Positions 7,954-15,476 of a DNA stretch of 64,000 bases are shown piece after piece. A program made the translations under genes and the position numbers. Source of the stretch: Rossellomorea marisflavi (GTDB lineage: Bacteria > Bacillota > Bacilli > Bacillales > Bacillaceae_B); assembly GCF_001274775.1 (NCBI RefSeq), contig NZ_LGUE01000008.1, forward strand, positions 187,941 to 251,940. The letters run 5' to 3'. The stretch's first letter is position 1, and every line of letters starts with the position of its first letter. The notes beneath the pieces were generated by a model, which was given only the letters and a program-made list of their open reading frames with translations, did no database searches and had not been told where the DNA came from.

Positions 7954-9063
7954 ATGGCGTCCATACAAATAGATAGCGTCCAAAAAACCTTCGGAAAAGT
8001 CACAGCAGTCGATCACCTGGACCTCGCCATCAAGGATGGAGAGTTCTTCACCTTCCTCGGACCGAGTGGCTGCGGGAAAACGACAACCTTGAGAATGATC
8101 GCGGGATTCTACTATCCTACCAAAGGGGTCGTTCGATTCGGGGACAAAGATATGACGCGGGTGCCACCTGAAAAGCGGAATACGGGCATGGTTTTCCAAA
8201 ACTATGCCCTGTTCCCTCATATGACGGTCTTCGAGAACGTGGCATTCGGCCTCAGGGTCCGAAAGCTGAACATCAAGGAAGTGAAGGCACGGGTGAAGAA
8301 TGTATTGGAGAAAGTCCGGCTAGACCAATATGCCGAGCGCCAGGTCAGCCAGCTCAGCGGAGGCCAGCAGCAACGGGTCGCCCTCGCCCGTGCCCTCGTC
8401 ATCGAGCCTGAGATCCTCCTCCTCGATGAACCCCTCAGTAACCTGGATGCGAAACTCAGGGACGAGATGCGGAGCGAGATCCTCCGGTTGCAGAAAGAGT
8501 ACAACATCACGACCATCTATGTTACCCATGATCAGGCGGAGGCCCTTTCCATGAGCGACCGGATCGCCGTCTTTAATTACGGTGTCTGTCATCAGGTAGG
8601 AACGCCTGCCGAAATCTATAATGAGCCTGCAAACGATTTTGTAGCCAGTTTCATAGGGGAAATCAACCTATTGCCTGCCTCCATCGAGGAGCGTGAAGGG
8701 GGGCTGGCACACGCAACGGTGCTGAACGGGGCCCTCCCCCGCCCCGTTGCAGTGCGCCAGCATAATATCGCCAAGACCGGTACAGACGGGCAAGGCACTG
8801 CTTTAGCGATCCGTCCTGAAGCGATCAATCTTGTTGACTCTTCACGAAGCGAGGATGAGAACGTATTCCCAGGCGTCATCAAGGAGATCCACTTCTTCGG
8901 CTCCGTTATCAACGTGATGGTCCAAGTGGACAACCAACCCATCCGCGTGCACACGCTGAATGGCGAAGTGTCACGCTCGTTGCATGTGGGCTCCCCGGTT
9001 TTCGTCGAACTGCCGAAGGAACGTATCCGGGTGATTCCCATGGTGAGCGGTGATCCCTCATGA
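7954..9063 (+). CDS. ABC transporter ATP-binding protein (PotA/FbpC type)
   Basis: Cytoplasmic ATPase energising the importer. Walker A GPSGCGKT at residues 36-43, Q-loop NTGMVFQNYALFPH, signature LSGGQQQRVALARAL, Walker B ILLLDEPLSNLD, and the H-loop VTHDQAEAL are all intact. The C-terminal 120 residues form a TOBE-type accessory domain (GTALAIRPEAINLV), usual in importers of iron, polyamine, sulfate or sugars. Its stop codon overlaps the permease start by four bases (ATGA), indicating translational coupling. Confidence 0.92.
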   Translation: MASIQIDSVQKTFGKVTAVDHLDLAIKDGEFFTFLGPSGCGKTTTLRMIAGFYYPTKGVVRFGDKDMTRVPPEKRNTGMVFQNYALFPHMTVFENVAFGLRVRKLNIKEVKARVKNVLEKVRLDQYAERQVSQLSGGQQQRVALARALVIEPEILLLDEPLSNLDAKLRDEMRSEILRLQKEYNITTIYVTHDQAEALSMSDRIAVFNYGVCHQVGTPAEIYNEPANDFVASFIGEINLLPASIEEREGGLAHATVLNGALPRPVAVRQHNIAKTGTDGQGTALAIRPEAINLVDSSRSEDENVFPGVIKEIHFFGSVINVMVQVDNQPIRVHTLNGEVSRSLHVGSPVFVELPKERIRVIPMVSGDPS

Positions 9064-10751
9064 TGAAGAACCGCGATCATCGTCTCACCCTATGGCTGCT
9101 CATACCAGTCCTGCTCGTCTTGATCGCTTATGTTCTCTACCCGTCGCTCCGGACATTCCTAGAGAGCATGAACACAAAAGAAGGAGTCGGTCTCGGGAAC
9201 TACGAGGATTTCTTCACCCAGGAATCCAAGACGAATCTGGAGGCATTATGGAATTCCGTGTACATTTCCCTATTGAGCGTCCTTGCCAGTGCCATCATCG
9301 GGGTGCCCCTTGCCTTCATCTTCAATCGGTATGACTTTCCCGGCCGGGGGTTCTTCTCGACGGCAGCCATCATGCCCATCGTCCTTCCTTCCCTCGTCGG
9401 GGTCATGGCATTCATGTTCCTTTACGGGGAAACCGGTCTTGTCCCGAATGCCATCAAGGATTTGTTCCATCTTGATGAAGTTCCGTTCAAGATTGGAGGC
9501 GTCTCCGGCATTCTCATCGTCCATGCCTATACGATGTATGTGTACTTTTATATGACCGTGTCTGCGGCTATCAATAAAATCGATCCGTCCCTCGAGGAAG
9601 CAGCCCATAATCTGGGAGCCGGTCGATTCAGCGTGTTCTGGAAGGTCACCTTCCCGTTGCTCACACCTGCCATTGTGGCCGCCTCCCTACTGGTGTTCAT
9701 GATTTCCATGGCCTCATTCAGTGCCCCTTTCCTTCTTGCAGGAGGATTCAGGGTGCTCAGCCTGCAAATCTATTTCTCTAAAATCAATGGTGATATGGAG
9801 GTTGCAGCAACTCAGTCTGTCATTCTGTCCATCGTTTCGATCAGCTTCCTCCTGTTCATGAGGTGGTACCAGAACCGCAAGGACTACCGTATGGCCTCGA
9901 AGGGGATCGGCGCTCACCGGAGCGAAGTGAAGAATCCGTTCATGAAGTGGATGCTGGTGGCGACGGGGATCATCGGGGTCCTCATCCTGCTGCTCCCTCA
10001 TTTCACAATCCTTCTTCTCTCCCTTGTGCCTGATGGTACGTGGACCTGGCAGACCTACCCGTCCGTATTCAACGTCGAAAACTACCGGCTCCTATTCGAA
10101 GACCCCAATATCTTCAAGCCGCTGAAAAACAGCTTGATTCTATCATTTATTGCCACGGCGGGGAATCTGGTTTTCGGGGTCCTGACTTCCTACCTTCTCG
10201 TGAAGCGGAGATTCGTAGGGAAGGGATTCGTCGATGTCCTTGTCATGATCCCCTGGGCGCTGCCGGCAACGGTCATCGGGATGAACTTGATCTTTGCATT
10301 CAATGAACCTTCTATTTTCTCGTTTGGAAACATCCTGGTCGGGACGTTTTGGATCCTGCCCCTTGCCTATTTCGTCAGACATATCCCGCTTGTGGTGCGC
10401 TCCACGAATGCCGCACTGGAACAGCTCGATGATTCCATCGAAGAGGCAGCGAGGAGCCTAGGGGCAAAATGGTTCTACACGTTCCGCAAAGTGATCCTTC
10501 CCATCATCATGCCCGGCGTCCTTGCGGGGACATTGCTCGCCTTTGTCGAATCCGTAGGGGAATTCCCGACATCGGTATTGTTGTACACAATTTCCAACCG
10601 GCCCATATCCATTGAAATCATGAATCAGCTACGCATGTTCAACATGGGTCAGGCGGCAGCCTACGGGATGATTCAGATCACCTTGATTGCCGTTGTCCTC
10701 TTGATCTCGAATAAGGTATTCGGAGTAAAAGCAGAGAAATCTTTATCCTAG
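9060..10751 (+). CDS. ABC transporter permease, fused two-domain (FbpB type)
   Basis: Membrane channel of the importer. The 563-residue protein has about twelve hydrophobic segments and two copies of the binding-protein-dependent permease domain. The two EAA loops that contact the ATPase are visible: EEAAHNLGAGRFSVFWKVTFPLL near 180 and EEAARSLGAKWFYTFRKVILPII near 460. A single fused permease is typical of the FbpB ferric-iron and 2-aminoethylphosphonate group. The lyase gene starts 12 bases downstream. Confidence 0.9.
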   Translation: MMKNRDHRLTLWLLIPVLLVLIAYVLYPSLRTFLESMNTKEGVGLGNYEDFFTQESKTNLEALWNSVYISLLSVLASAIIGVPLAFIFNRYDFPGRGFFSTAAIMPIVLPSLVGVMAFMFLYGETGLVPNAIKDLFHLDEVPFKIGGVSGILIVHAYTMYVYFYMTVSAAINKIDPSLEEAAHNLGAGRFSVFWKVTFPLLTPAIVAASLLVFMISMASFSAPFLLAGGFRVLSLQIYFSKINGDMEVAATQSVILSIVSISFLLFMRWYQNRKDYRMASKGIGAHRSEVKNPFMKWMLVATGIIGVLILLLPHFTILLLSLVPDGTWTWQTYPSVFNVENYRLLFEDPNIFKPLKNSLILSFIATAGNLVFGVLTSYLLVKRRFVGKGFVDVLVMIPWALPATVIGMNLIFAFNEPSIFSFGNILVGTFWILPLAYFVRHIPLVVRSTNAALEQLDDSIEEAARSLGAKWFYTFRKVILPIIMPGVLAGTLLAFVESVGEFPTSVLLYTISNRPISIEIMNQLRMFNMGQAAAYGMIQITLIAVVLLISNKVFGVKAEKSLS

Positions 10752-10763
10752 GAGTGGAACAAA

Positions 10764-12245
10764 ATGAGGAATATACAAGAATTCATCGAGAATGAGGGGG
10801 ATGCGTTTCCGGGAAAAACGTATGTAGAGGAATTGTTGAAGCCCGTTTTCAATGATCAACGGGACTATCTGTTCCATGTGATGTTCGATATCCACCGGGC
10901 ACACTGTATCATGCTCATGGAGCAGGGCATCATCCCGAAAGAAGACGCTGCATCGATGCTGAAGGGCATCGATGCCGTCTCCAAAACCGATATCGGAAGC
11001 CTGTCCTACGAGCCGCAGTTTGAAGATCTATTCTTTATGATGGAGGCAAAGATCGGAGAAGAGATCGGGAGCGAACTTGCAGGGAAGCTCCATATCGCAA
11101 GGAGCCGGAATGATATGGGGGTGGCCATGTACCGACTCGTCCTCCGCGGGCATCTCCTACAGACGATCGATGCCGCCATGGATCTAGGAGATATCCTTCT
11201 CCGCCAGGCGGCTTCCCACAAGGACACGGTCATGACGGCGTACACCCACACCCAGCCTGCCCAGCCTACCACTCTGGGTCATTACCTCCTTGCCGTCCAT
11301 GATGTGCTCCAACGTGACATCACCCGGCTGAAAGCCGCCTACGCTACAGTGAACCGTTCTCCCATGGGCGCTGCAGCCCTGACGACTACGGGCTTCCCTA
11401 TCAATCGGGAGCGCGTTGCGGAGCTTTTGGGTTTTGAAGGGCTCGTGGAGAATTCCTATGATGCGATTGGCGGAGCCGATTATCTCCTCGAGACAGGGAC
11501 CGCCCTCATGACCTGCATGGTGAATACAGGCAGGTGGATCCAGGACTTCCTCCAGCATGTCACAAGGGAATTCGGGACGTTCAAGGTGGCAGATCCATAT
11601 GTCCAGATCAGCAGCATCATGCCCCAGAAGCGTAATCCCGTTTCCATCGAACATTCACGATCGATAGCAAGCAGCGCCTACGGGGATGCCCTTGCCGCTG
11701 TCAATATGATTCACAACACGCCGTTCGGTGACATCGTGGACACCGAAGATGATCTCCAGCCCCATCTCTACCGTGCCTTCCATAATGCCAATCGGGTATT
11801 GAAGCTCATGTACGCCGTCATTGCCACCATCTCTGTGGACAAGGAGCATGCCAAATCCATGGCGAAGAAATCGAGCATCACCATCACGGAGCTTGCCGAC
11901 ACCCTCTCCCGGGATTACGGAGTCCCATTCAGGAAAGCACATGGCATCGCAAGCACCATCGCTAAACGTTCGGTTGCGGAAAGAAAAGAACTTTATGAAT
12001 GGAAGGTTGCCGACATCAACAACCTGATCGATGAGATCCAATTGTCGGAGAAGGATTGGCAGAAGGTCATTTCACCTGATTACTTCGTGGAGATCCGCTC
12101 GGTCCGTGGAGGTCCGAATGCTACGGAGGTGGGAAGGATGATTGGAGATCGCTTGGAGAAAATGAAAGAATGCAGAAATGCATGGGCTGAGAAAAGAGCG
12201 CTCGTCGAAGAGACGCATGATGCCCTCCATGCGTTTGTGTTATGA
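10764..12245 (+). CDS. Argininosuccinate-lyase-like enzyme of the fumarase/aspartase superfamily
   Basis: Predicted to cleave a C-N bond in a succinyl-type substrate, releasing fumarate. The 493-residue protein has the superfamily regions C1 (YTHTQPAQPTTLGHYLL near 160) and C3 (SSIMPQKRNP near 283-292, containing the catalytic-loop serine). It departs from true ArgH: GRSRNDQ has become ARSRNDM, the GSS of the signature is ISS, and the Asp after PQKKNP is Val. There is no argG next to it; it ends an operon with a ROK repressor and an importer. I infer a catabolic lyase acting on the imported compound, for example an aminopolycarboxylate such as EDDS whose known lyase is an ArgH homologue, rather than arginine synthesis. 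Confidence 0.78.
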   Translation: MRNIQEFIENEGDAFPGKTYVEELLKPVFNDQRDYLFHVMFDIHRAHCIMLMEQGIIPKEDAASMLKGIDAVSKTDIGSLSYEPQFEDLFFMMEAKIGEEIGSELAGKLHIARSRNDMGVAMYRLVLRGHLLQTIDAAMDLGDILLRQAASHKDTVMTAYTHTQPAQPTTLGHYLLAVHDVLQRDITRLKAAYATVNRSPMGAAALTTTGFPINRERVAELLGFEGLVENSYDAIGGADYLLETGTALMTCMVNTGRWIQDFLQHVTREFGTFKVADPYVQISSIMPQKRNPVSIEHSRSIASSAYGDALAAVNMIHNTPFGDIVDTEDDLQPHLYRAFHNANRVLKLMYAVIATISVDKEHAKSMAKKSSITITELADTLSRDYGVPFRKAHGIASTIAKRSVAERKELYEWKVADINNLIDEIQLSEKDWQKVISPDYFVEIRSVRGGPNATEVGRMIGDRLEKMKECRNAWAEKRALVEETHDALHAFVL

Positions 12246-12254
12246 TTATACGCC

Positions 12255-12286
12255 GCTGAACGACTTCCACGTCGTTCAGCTTTTTT
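12255..12286 (+). terminator. Terminator of the ROK-ABC-lyase operon
   Basis: Perfect 10-bp stem GCTGAACGAC / GTCGTTCAGC with a six-base loop, followed by six T, ten bases after the lyase stop. Confidence 0.93.
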
Positions 12287-12402
12287 ATGGAGCATTATGA
12301 TTGGAAAATGTCCTGTGATTCCATATATAATGTTCTAAACCCCATCTTCTTCAAGGGGCACCTAAACGAAAGGAGGACCGAATTAGAATCCAGTTTCCCC
12401 TC

Positions 12403-12552
12403 TTATAGTGTTTTCCCCCGGTAATTGATCCCCGATTGAAGCTCCTGCTCAAGCCACTGAATCATTTTCGTCGTATCCATGTCCCCCTGCTTGCCTTTGT
12501 CGAATGCCTTCTGCAAAACAGAAAGAACATGTTCCCTGGATTTATTCTCCAT
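12403..12552 (-). CDS. Small hypothetical protein, 49 residues
   Basis: MENKSREHVLSVLQKAFDKG... ending SGINYRGKTL. A GGAAGGTGG ribosome site lies seven bases before the ATG, and the composition (helical, charged, one Trp) looks protein-like. It resembles the short helical regulators common in bacilli but I cannot assign a family. It is isolated, convergent with the lyase operon and divergent from the riboswitch-led peptide gene. Confidence 0.6.
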   Translation of the reverse strand: MENKSREHVLSVLQKAFDKGKQGDMDTTKMIQWLEQELQSGINYRGKTL

Positions 12553-12775
12553 TCGATTTCCCACCTTCCTTTTTTGTCATTTCCCGAAAACCTAATAACC
12601 ACATGCTACCAAAATACTGTATCATTTGATAGATTTTTTAACATATTTACACAAAAAACACATACTTCTGCTTTATTTACAGTCTGATCCTTAAAAAGAT
12701 TGGCGAATATTGTCGAAATGTTATATCATTTTAGATAGTTAAAAATAGTGTCGAAAAATAGTTCTAAAATACTAT

Positions 12776-12801
12776 TACAGTTTACGGTAAACAGCCGATA
12801 T
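12776..12801 (+). promoter_or_regulatory. Sigma-D-like promoter upstream of the riboswitch
   Basis: GCCGATAT at 12794-12801 is an exact match to the sigma-D -10 element; TACA at 12776-12779, 14 bp upstream, is a 3-of-4 match to the TAAA -35. The expected start falls a few bases before the riboswitch P1 stem at 12814, which supports the assignment. Confidence 0.6.
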
Positions 12802-12813
12802 TGAAGATGTGTC

Positions 12814-12892
12814 GATTTGACTCATAGCAAAATCATCGAAAGGTGATGACGCAAAGCTATAGGGGCTAACCATGCCAGCCAGCTGCCAAATC
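12814..12892 (+). ncRNA. c-di-GMP-I (GEMM) type riboswitch, minimal
   Basis: A P1 stem closes the element (GATTTG at 12814-12819 with CAAATC at 12887-12892). Inside are ATCATC-GAAA-GGTGAT, a stem capped by a GNRA tetraloop, directly followed by the conserved GACGCAAAGC, then TATAGGGGCTAA and GCCAGCCAGCTGCC. This is the order of the c-di-GMP-I aptamer. The third stem, usually 10-40 nt beyond CUAA, is reduced to about two bases, so ligand affinity is uncertain. AGGAGG follows within two bases of P1, so translational control of the next gene is likely. Confidence 0.7.
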
Positions 12893-12905
12893 AGGAGGGA
12901 TTGTA

Positions 12906-13034
12906 ATGTCGTTTTTAACACCTGAAGAAATGATTTTAAGGAAAAGGGCCAAAAAGAAGCTCATGTACGCTACCCTTTTCATCTTCACCATCGCCATCAT
13001 TGCAGGGACCACTGTTCTTGCATACAACATGTAA
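12906..13034 (+). CDS. 42-residue single-pass membrane peptide under riboswitch control
   Basis: MSFLTPEEMILRKRAKKK, then a hydrophobic helix of about 20 residues (residues 20-39: MYATLFIFTIAIIAGTTVLA), ending YNM. The positive cluster before the helix predicts an inside N-terminus. AGGAGGG lies nine bases before the ATG and directly follows the riboswitch P1 stem; a terminator follows at once, so it is a monocistronic unit. Function unknown. Promoter and aptamer suggest a role at the switch between motility and sessile growth (inference). Confidence 0.75.
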   Translation: MSFLTPEEMILRKRAKKKLMYATLFIFTIAIIAGTTVLAYNM

Positions 13035-13061
13035 AAGGTGTCCTCAACGGGCACTTTTTTT
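13033..13061 (+). terminator. Terminator after the 42-residue peptide gene
   Basis: AAAAGGTGTCC / GGGCACTTTTTT hairpin with a short loop and T run, starting in the stop codon. Confidence 0.8.
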
Positions 13062-13200
13062 ATTTGCCCTCTGTTCCTTACCCTACATTCTGGTCCAATA
13101 GTCCACTCTTCACCAAATGCCTTCGACAATTTATGGTAATATTTCAGAAATTTCGATAGAATAAGAGAAGGATTATCACTATGTTGGAGGCTACTTGTCT

Positions 13201-13866
13201 ATGCACACAGAAGCAAAGCTCATTCAGGGGCTCAAGTCCCCATCCACCTTTTTTTACCGCCTCGGTGAAACCGAGATCGTGCCGCGTTTCGCAAAGAAGA
13301 TGACCTGGCTATTTGTCCTTTCCGCACTGGTTTTCGGATTTGTGGCATTCTTCGGGATCGGGATGGATTCGCTAGCCAAAGAAGCGACTTCCCTTACCCC
13401 TTTGGAGTATGAACTGGAAAAGACCATGTTCTTCTTTGGACGTTTGATTGCGGGTCTTCTTTACGCCGCTTTGATCCTTTTCTTCTCATCCCTGGTGTTT
13501 TGGACGATCTCCGATCACGGTGAATACCGCAAGATTGTGATGGTGCAGGGATTGACGCTTTTGATCCTGCTCCTGGAGAAGCTTACATTCGTGCCGCTCT
13601 CCTTATTCTTCTCTATTGAATGGTATTCCTCTCCCCTTTCACTCGGGGTCATCGCCCAGGCCATCACATCGAAGTCCTATGTGGTATACCTGCTTGGCGC
13701 CATCTCACTATTCAAGATGTGGATGATCTACCTCCAATACCGGGGGATCAAATATTTGACCCGCCAGAAGAACTGGCTCGTCTGGCTTTTGATCGTATTG
13801 GTCAACGTGCTTTTCTGGGCATTGAATGCCCTGCTTGCTTATCTTGATCTTTCAACGTTAATTTAA
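13201..13866 (+). CDS. YknW-like Yip1-domain membrane protein
   Basis: Integral membrane protein of 221 residues with five or six hydrophobic segments (for example WLFVLSALVFGFVAFFGIG, LIAGLLYAALILFFSSLVF, WLVWLLIVLVNVLFWALNALLAYL). Layout and neighbour match YknW, the Yip1-family helper of the B. subtilis YknWXYZ transporter that protects against the SdpC toxin. GGAGG at 13186-13190 is ten bases from the ATG at 13201 and four from a TTG at 13195; the ATG is preferred. The next gene is a YknX-like adaptor, but no YknY ATPase or YknZ permease follows. Confidence 0.65.
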   Translation: MHTEAKLIQGLKSPSTFFYRLGETEIVPRFAKKMTWLFVLSALVFGFVAFFGIGMDSLAKEATSLTPLEYELEKTMFFFGRLIAGLLYAALILFFSSLVFWTISDHGEYRKIVMVQGLTLLILLLEKLTFVPLSLFFSIEWYSSPLSLGVIAQAITSKSYVVYLLGAISLFKMWMIYLQYRGIKYLTRQKNWLVWLLIVLVNVLFWALNALLAYLDLSTLI

Positions 13867-13875
13867 AGGTGATGA

Positions 13876-15102
13876 ATGATGAAGAAACTTATACGCTACA
13901 GCATCGTAACCGTGAGCCTCGTTTTCGTAGGCGTGAATACATATCTGATTGAAAAAGCCGACAGCCGGGTCGACCGGGAAGTCCGCATCAACCACTGGGA
14001 ACTAAGCCGTCAGGAAACCCTCAGGGACATGCTCTACAAGCCTGGAGTGGTCATTCCTGAAGAGGATCAGTATCTCTACTTCAATGACGAGTCTGCCACC
14101 TTCAAGAAGTTCCTTGTAAAAGAAGGGGAACAGATCAAATCCGGGACACCGCTATATGAATATGAAGTTTCCGATCAGCTTCAGCAACGCGACGTGCTGA
14201 AATCCGAAGTGGAGAAGCTGGAAGAAGATGCTTCCAACGTGGAAGACTCCATCAGCGAACTATCCAAGCTGGTCTCTTCCCTTCCATCCCCCTCCTCCGA
14301 TGAAAAAGATGCTCCCATCGAAGCAGGGGCCTTACAATCAGAGTATGATATCAAGAGGGAAATGGTTTCTAAACAGCTTGAAGCCGATCAACTGGAGAGC
14401 CAGATCAAGAGCCTCGAAAAACAAATAGCCGCTATTGATTCATATGAGACGACCCTTACTGTAGAGAGCAGCGTGAGCGGGACGGTCAAAAGCCTGTCAC
14501 ACGAAATCCAGAATCCCCTCGTCACGATCGCTTCGGATTCCACTGTTGTGACGACCGATCTGACGGAGCAAGAAGTCGATGAGGTGGACGAAAACCTGAA
14601 TGTCCGGGTGAAGCATGACGGGAAGAAATCCCTTGATGGGGTCATCACCAAAGTGGACCGTCTCCCAAAAGCCGATCCCCATCTGAAGACCGAAAGCCTT
14701 TATCCTGCTGAGGTACAAGTGCAGGAAGCCCAGTGGAGACCTGGGCAGCACGTGTCCCTCTCCATCATCATGGAGGAAGCGAAGGATGCCGTGACGGTCC
14801 CTGTCTCTGCCATTGAGAAGGTGGATGACCAGGCATACCTCTGGATGATGACGAAAAATGGCACCGTCAAAAAGCGCAAGATCGAGACGGGACTTGAAGT
14901 CGACGGACGACAGGCCATCACGGCGGGTGTGAAAGCCGGAGAAATGTACGTAGAGGAGCCCGACGAGATTGCATCCCTGAAAGATCAGGAGAGGTTCATC
15001 ACCGCCCTTGATTGGCGCAGGCTGAAAATCCGTGATTTCAAGACCCTTGACCGTGCCGATGTATACACAAACCTGATGCTAGGGATACTGGAGCGAAAAT
15101 AG
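13876..15102 (+). CDS. HlyD/YknX-like membrane-fusion (periplasmic adaptor) protein
   Basis: Extracytoplasmic adaptor of 408 residues with one N-terminal membrane anchor (LIRYSIVTVSLVFVGVNTYL). A long coiled-coil hairpin (about 100-200, LKSEVEKLEEDASNVEDSISELSKL and LEADQLESQIKSLEKQI) is flanked by lipoyl and beta-barrel segments (VESSVSGTVKSL, VTVPVSAIEKVDDQAYLWMMTKNGTVKKRKIETG). In MacA/YknX systems such proteins link an ABC permease to its substrate. Here the partner permease and ATPase are not adjacent; nine bases separate it from the YknW-like gene, and the unit ends in a terminator. Confidence 0.8.
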   Translation: MMKKLIRYSIVTVSLVFVGVNTYLIEKADSRVDREVRINHWELSRQETLRDMLYKPGVVIPEEDQYLYFNDESATFKKFLVKEGEQIKSGTPLYEYEVSDQLQQRDVLKSEVEKLEEDASNVEDSISELSKLVSSLPSPSSDEKDAPIEAGALQSEYDIKREMVSKQLEADQLESQIKSLEKQIAAIDSYETTLTVESSVSGTVKSLSHEIQNPLVTIASDSTVVTTDLTEQEVDEVDENLNVRVKHDGKKSLDGVITKVDRLPKADPHLKTESLYPAEVQVQEAQWRPGQHVSLSIIMEEAKDAVTVPVSAIEKVDDQAYLWMMTKNGTVKKRKIETGLEVDGRQAITAGVKAGEMYVEEPDEIASLKDQERFITALDWRRLKIRDFKTLDRADVYTNLMLGILERK

Positions 15103-15134
15103 ATTGACTCGAGAGACTGGTACAAACGTGTTTC

Positions 15135-15375
15135 AGTCATTGTAAAACCCGAATTCACTTGCCTATGATCAGGCTGATGAATTCGGGTTTTCACTTTTTT
15201 TTATGGCTATTTTCCAGCGGTTGATTGGAGTGCAAGACGAAGACTCCTATGGGAAGAGTGGCTGATGGGAGACCCGCTTGCCGAGGAGGCTCACGGGCTA
15301 CCTCCAGAAAGCGAAGTCTTGCACGGAAATCATGAGGGGTATAAAGAACCTATACGGATCGTGTTCGACATGAAA
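15135..15375 (+). repeat. Dispersed intergenic repeat, copy 2 (pair of 2446-2690)
   Basis: Holds the terminator hairpin, CCAGCGGTTGATTGGAG, TGCAAGAC, a middle with GGAGACCCGC and GAGGAGGCTCACGGG, GTCTTGCACGGAA and CTATACGGATCGTGTTCG. Blocks before and after the middle are nearly identical to the reverse complement of 2446-2690. The middle resembles the larger repeat family at 35.6-36.3 and 53.5-55.0 kb. Confidence 0.8.
15144..15198 (+). terminator. Terminator of the YknW/YknX-like unit
   Basis: Perfect 14-bp arms AAAACCCGAATTCA / TGAATTCGGGTTTT with an inner GCCT/AGGC stem, followed by a T run. Confidence 0.9.
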
Positions 15376-15476
15376 TGGTCCTTTTTAGTTTTTGACCTAG
15401 CCTCTTTTTTATCCCTCATTATCAGCCCATCCTTTGCTCATACTAAGATCAACGATGAACAAAGGAGACGTCTACT

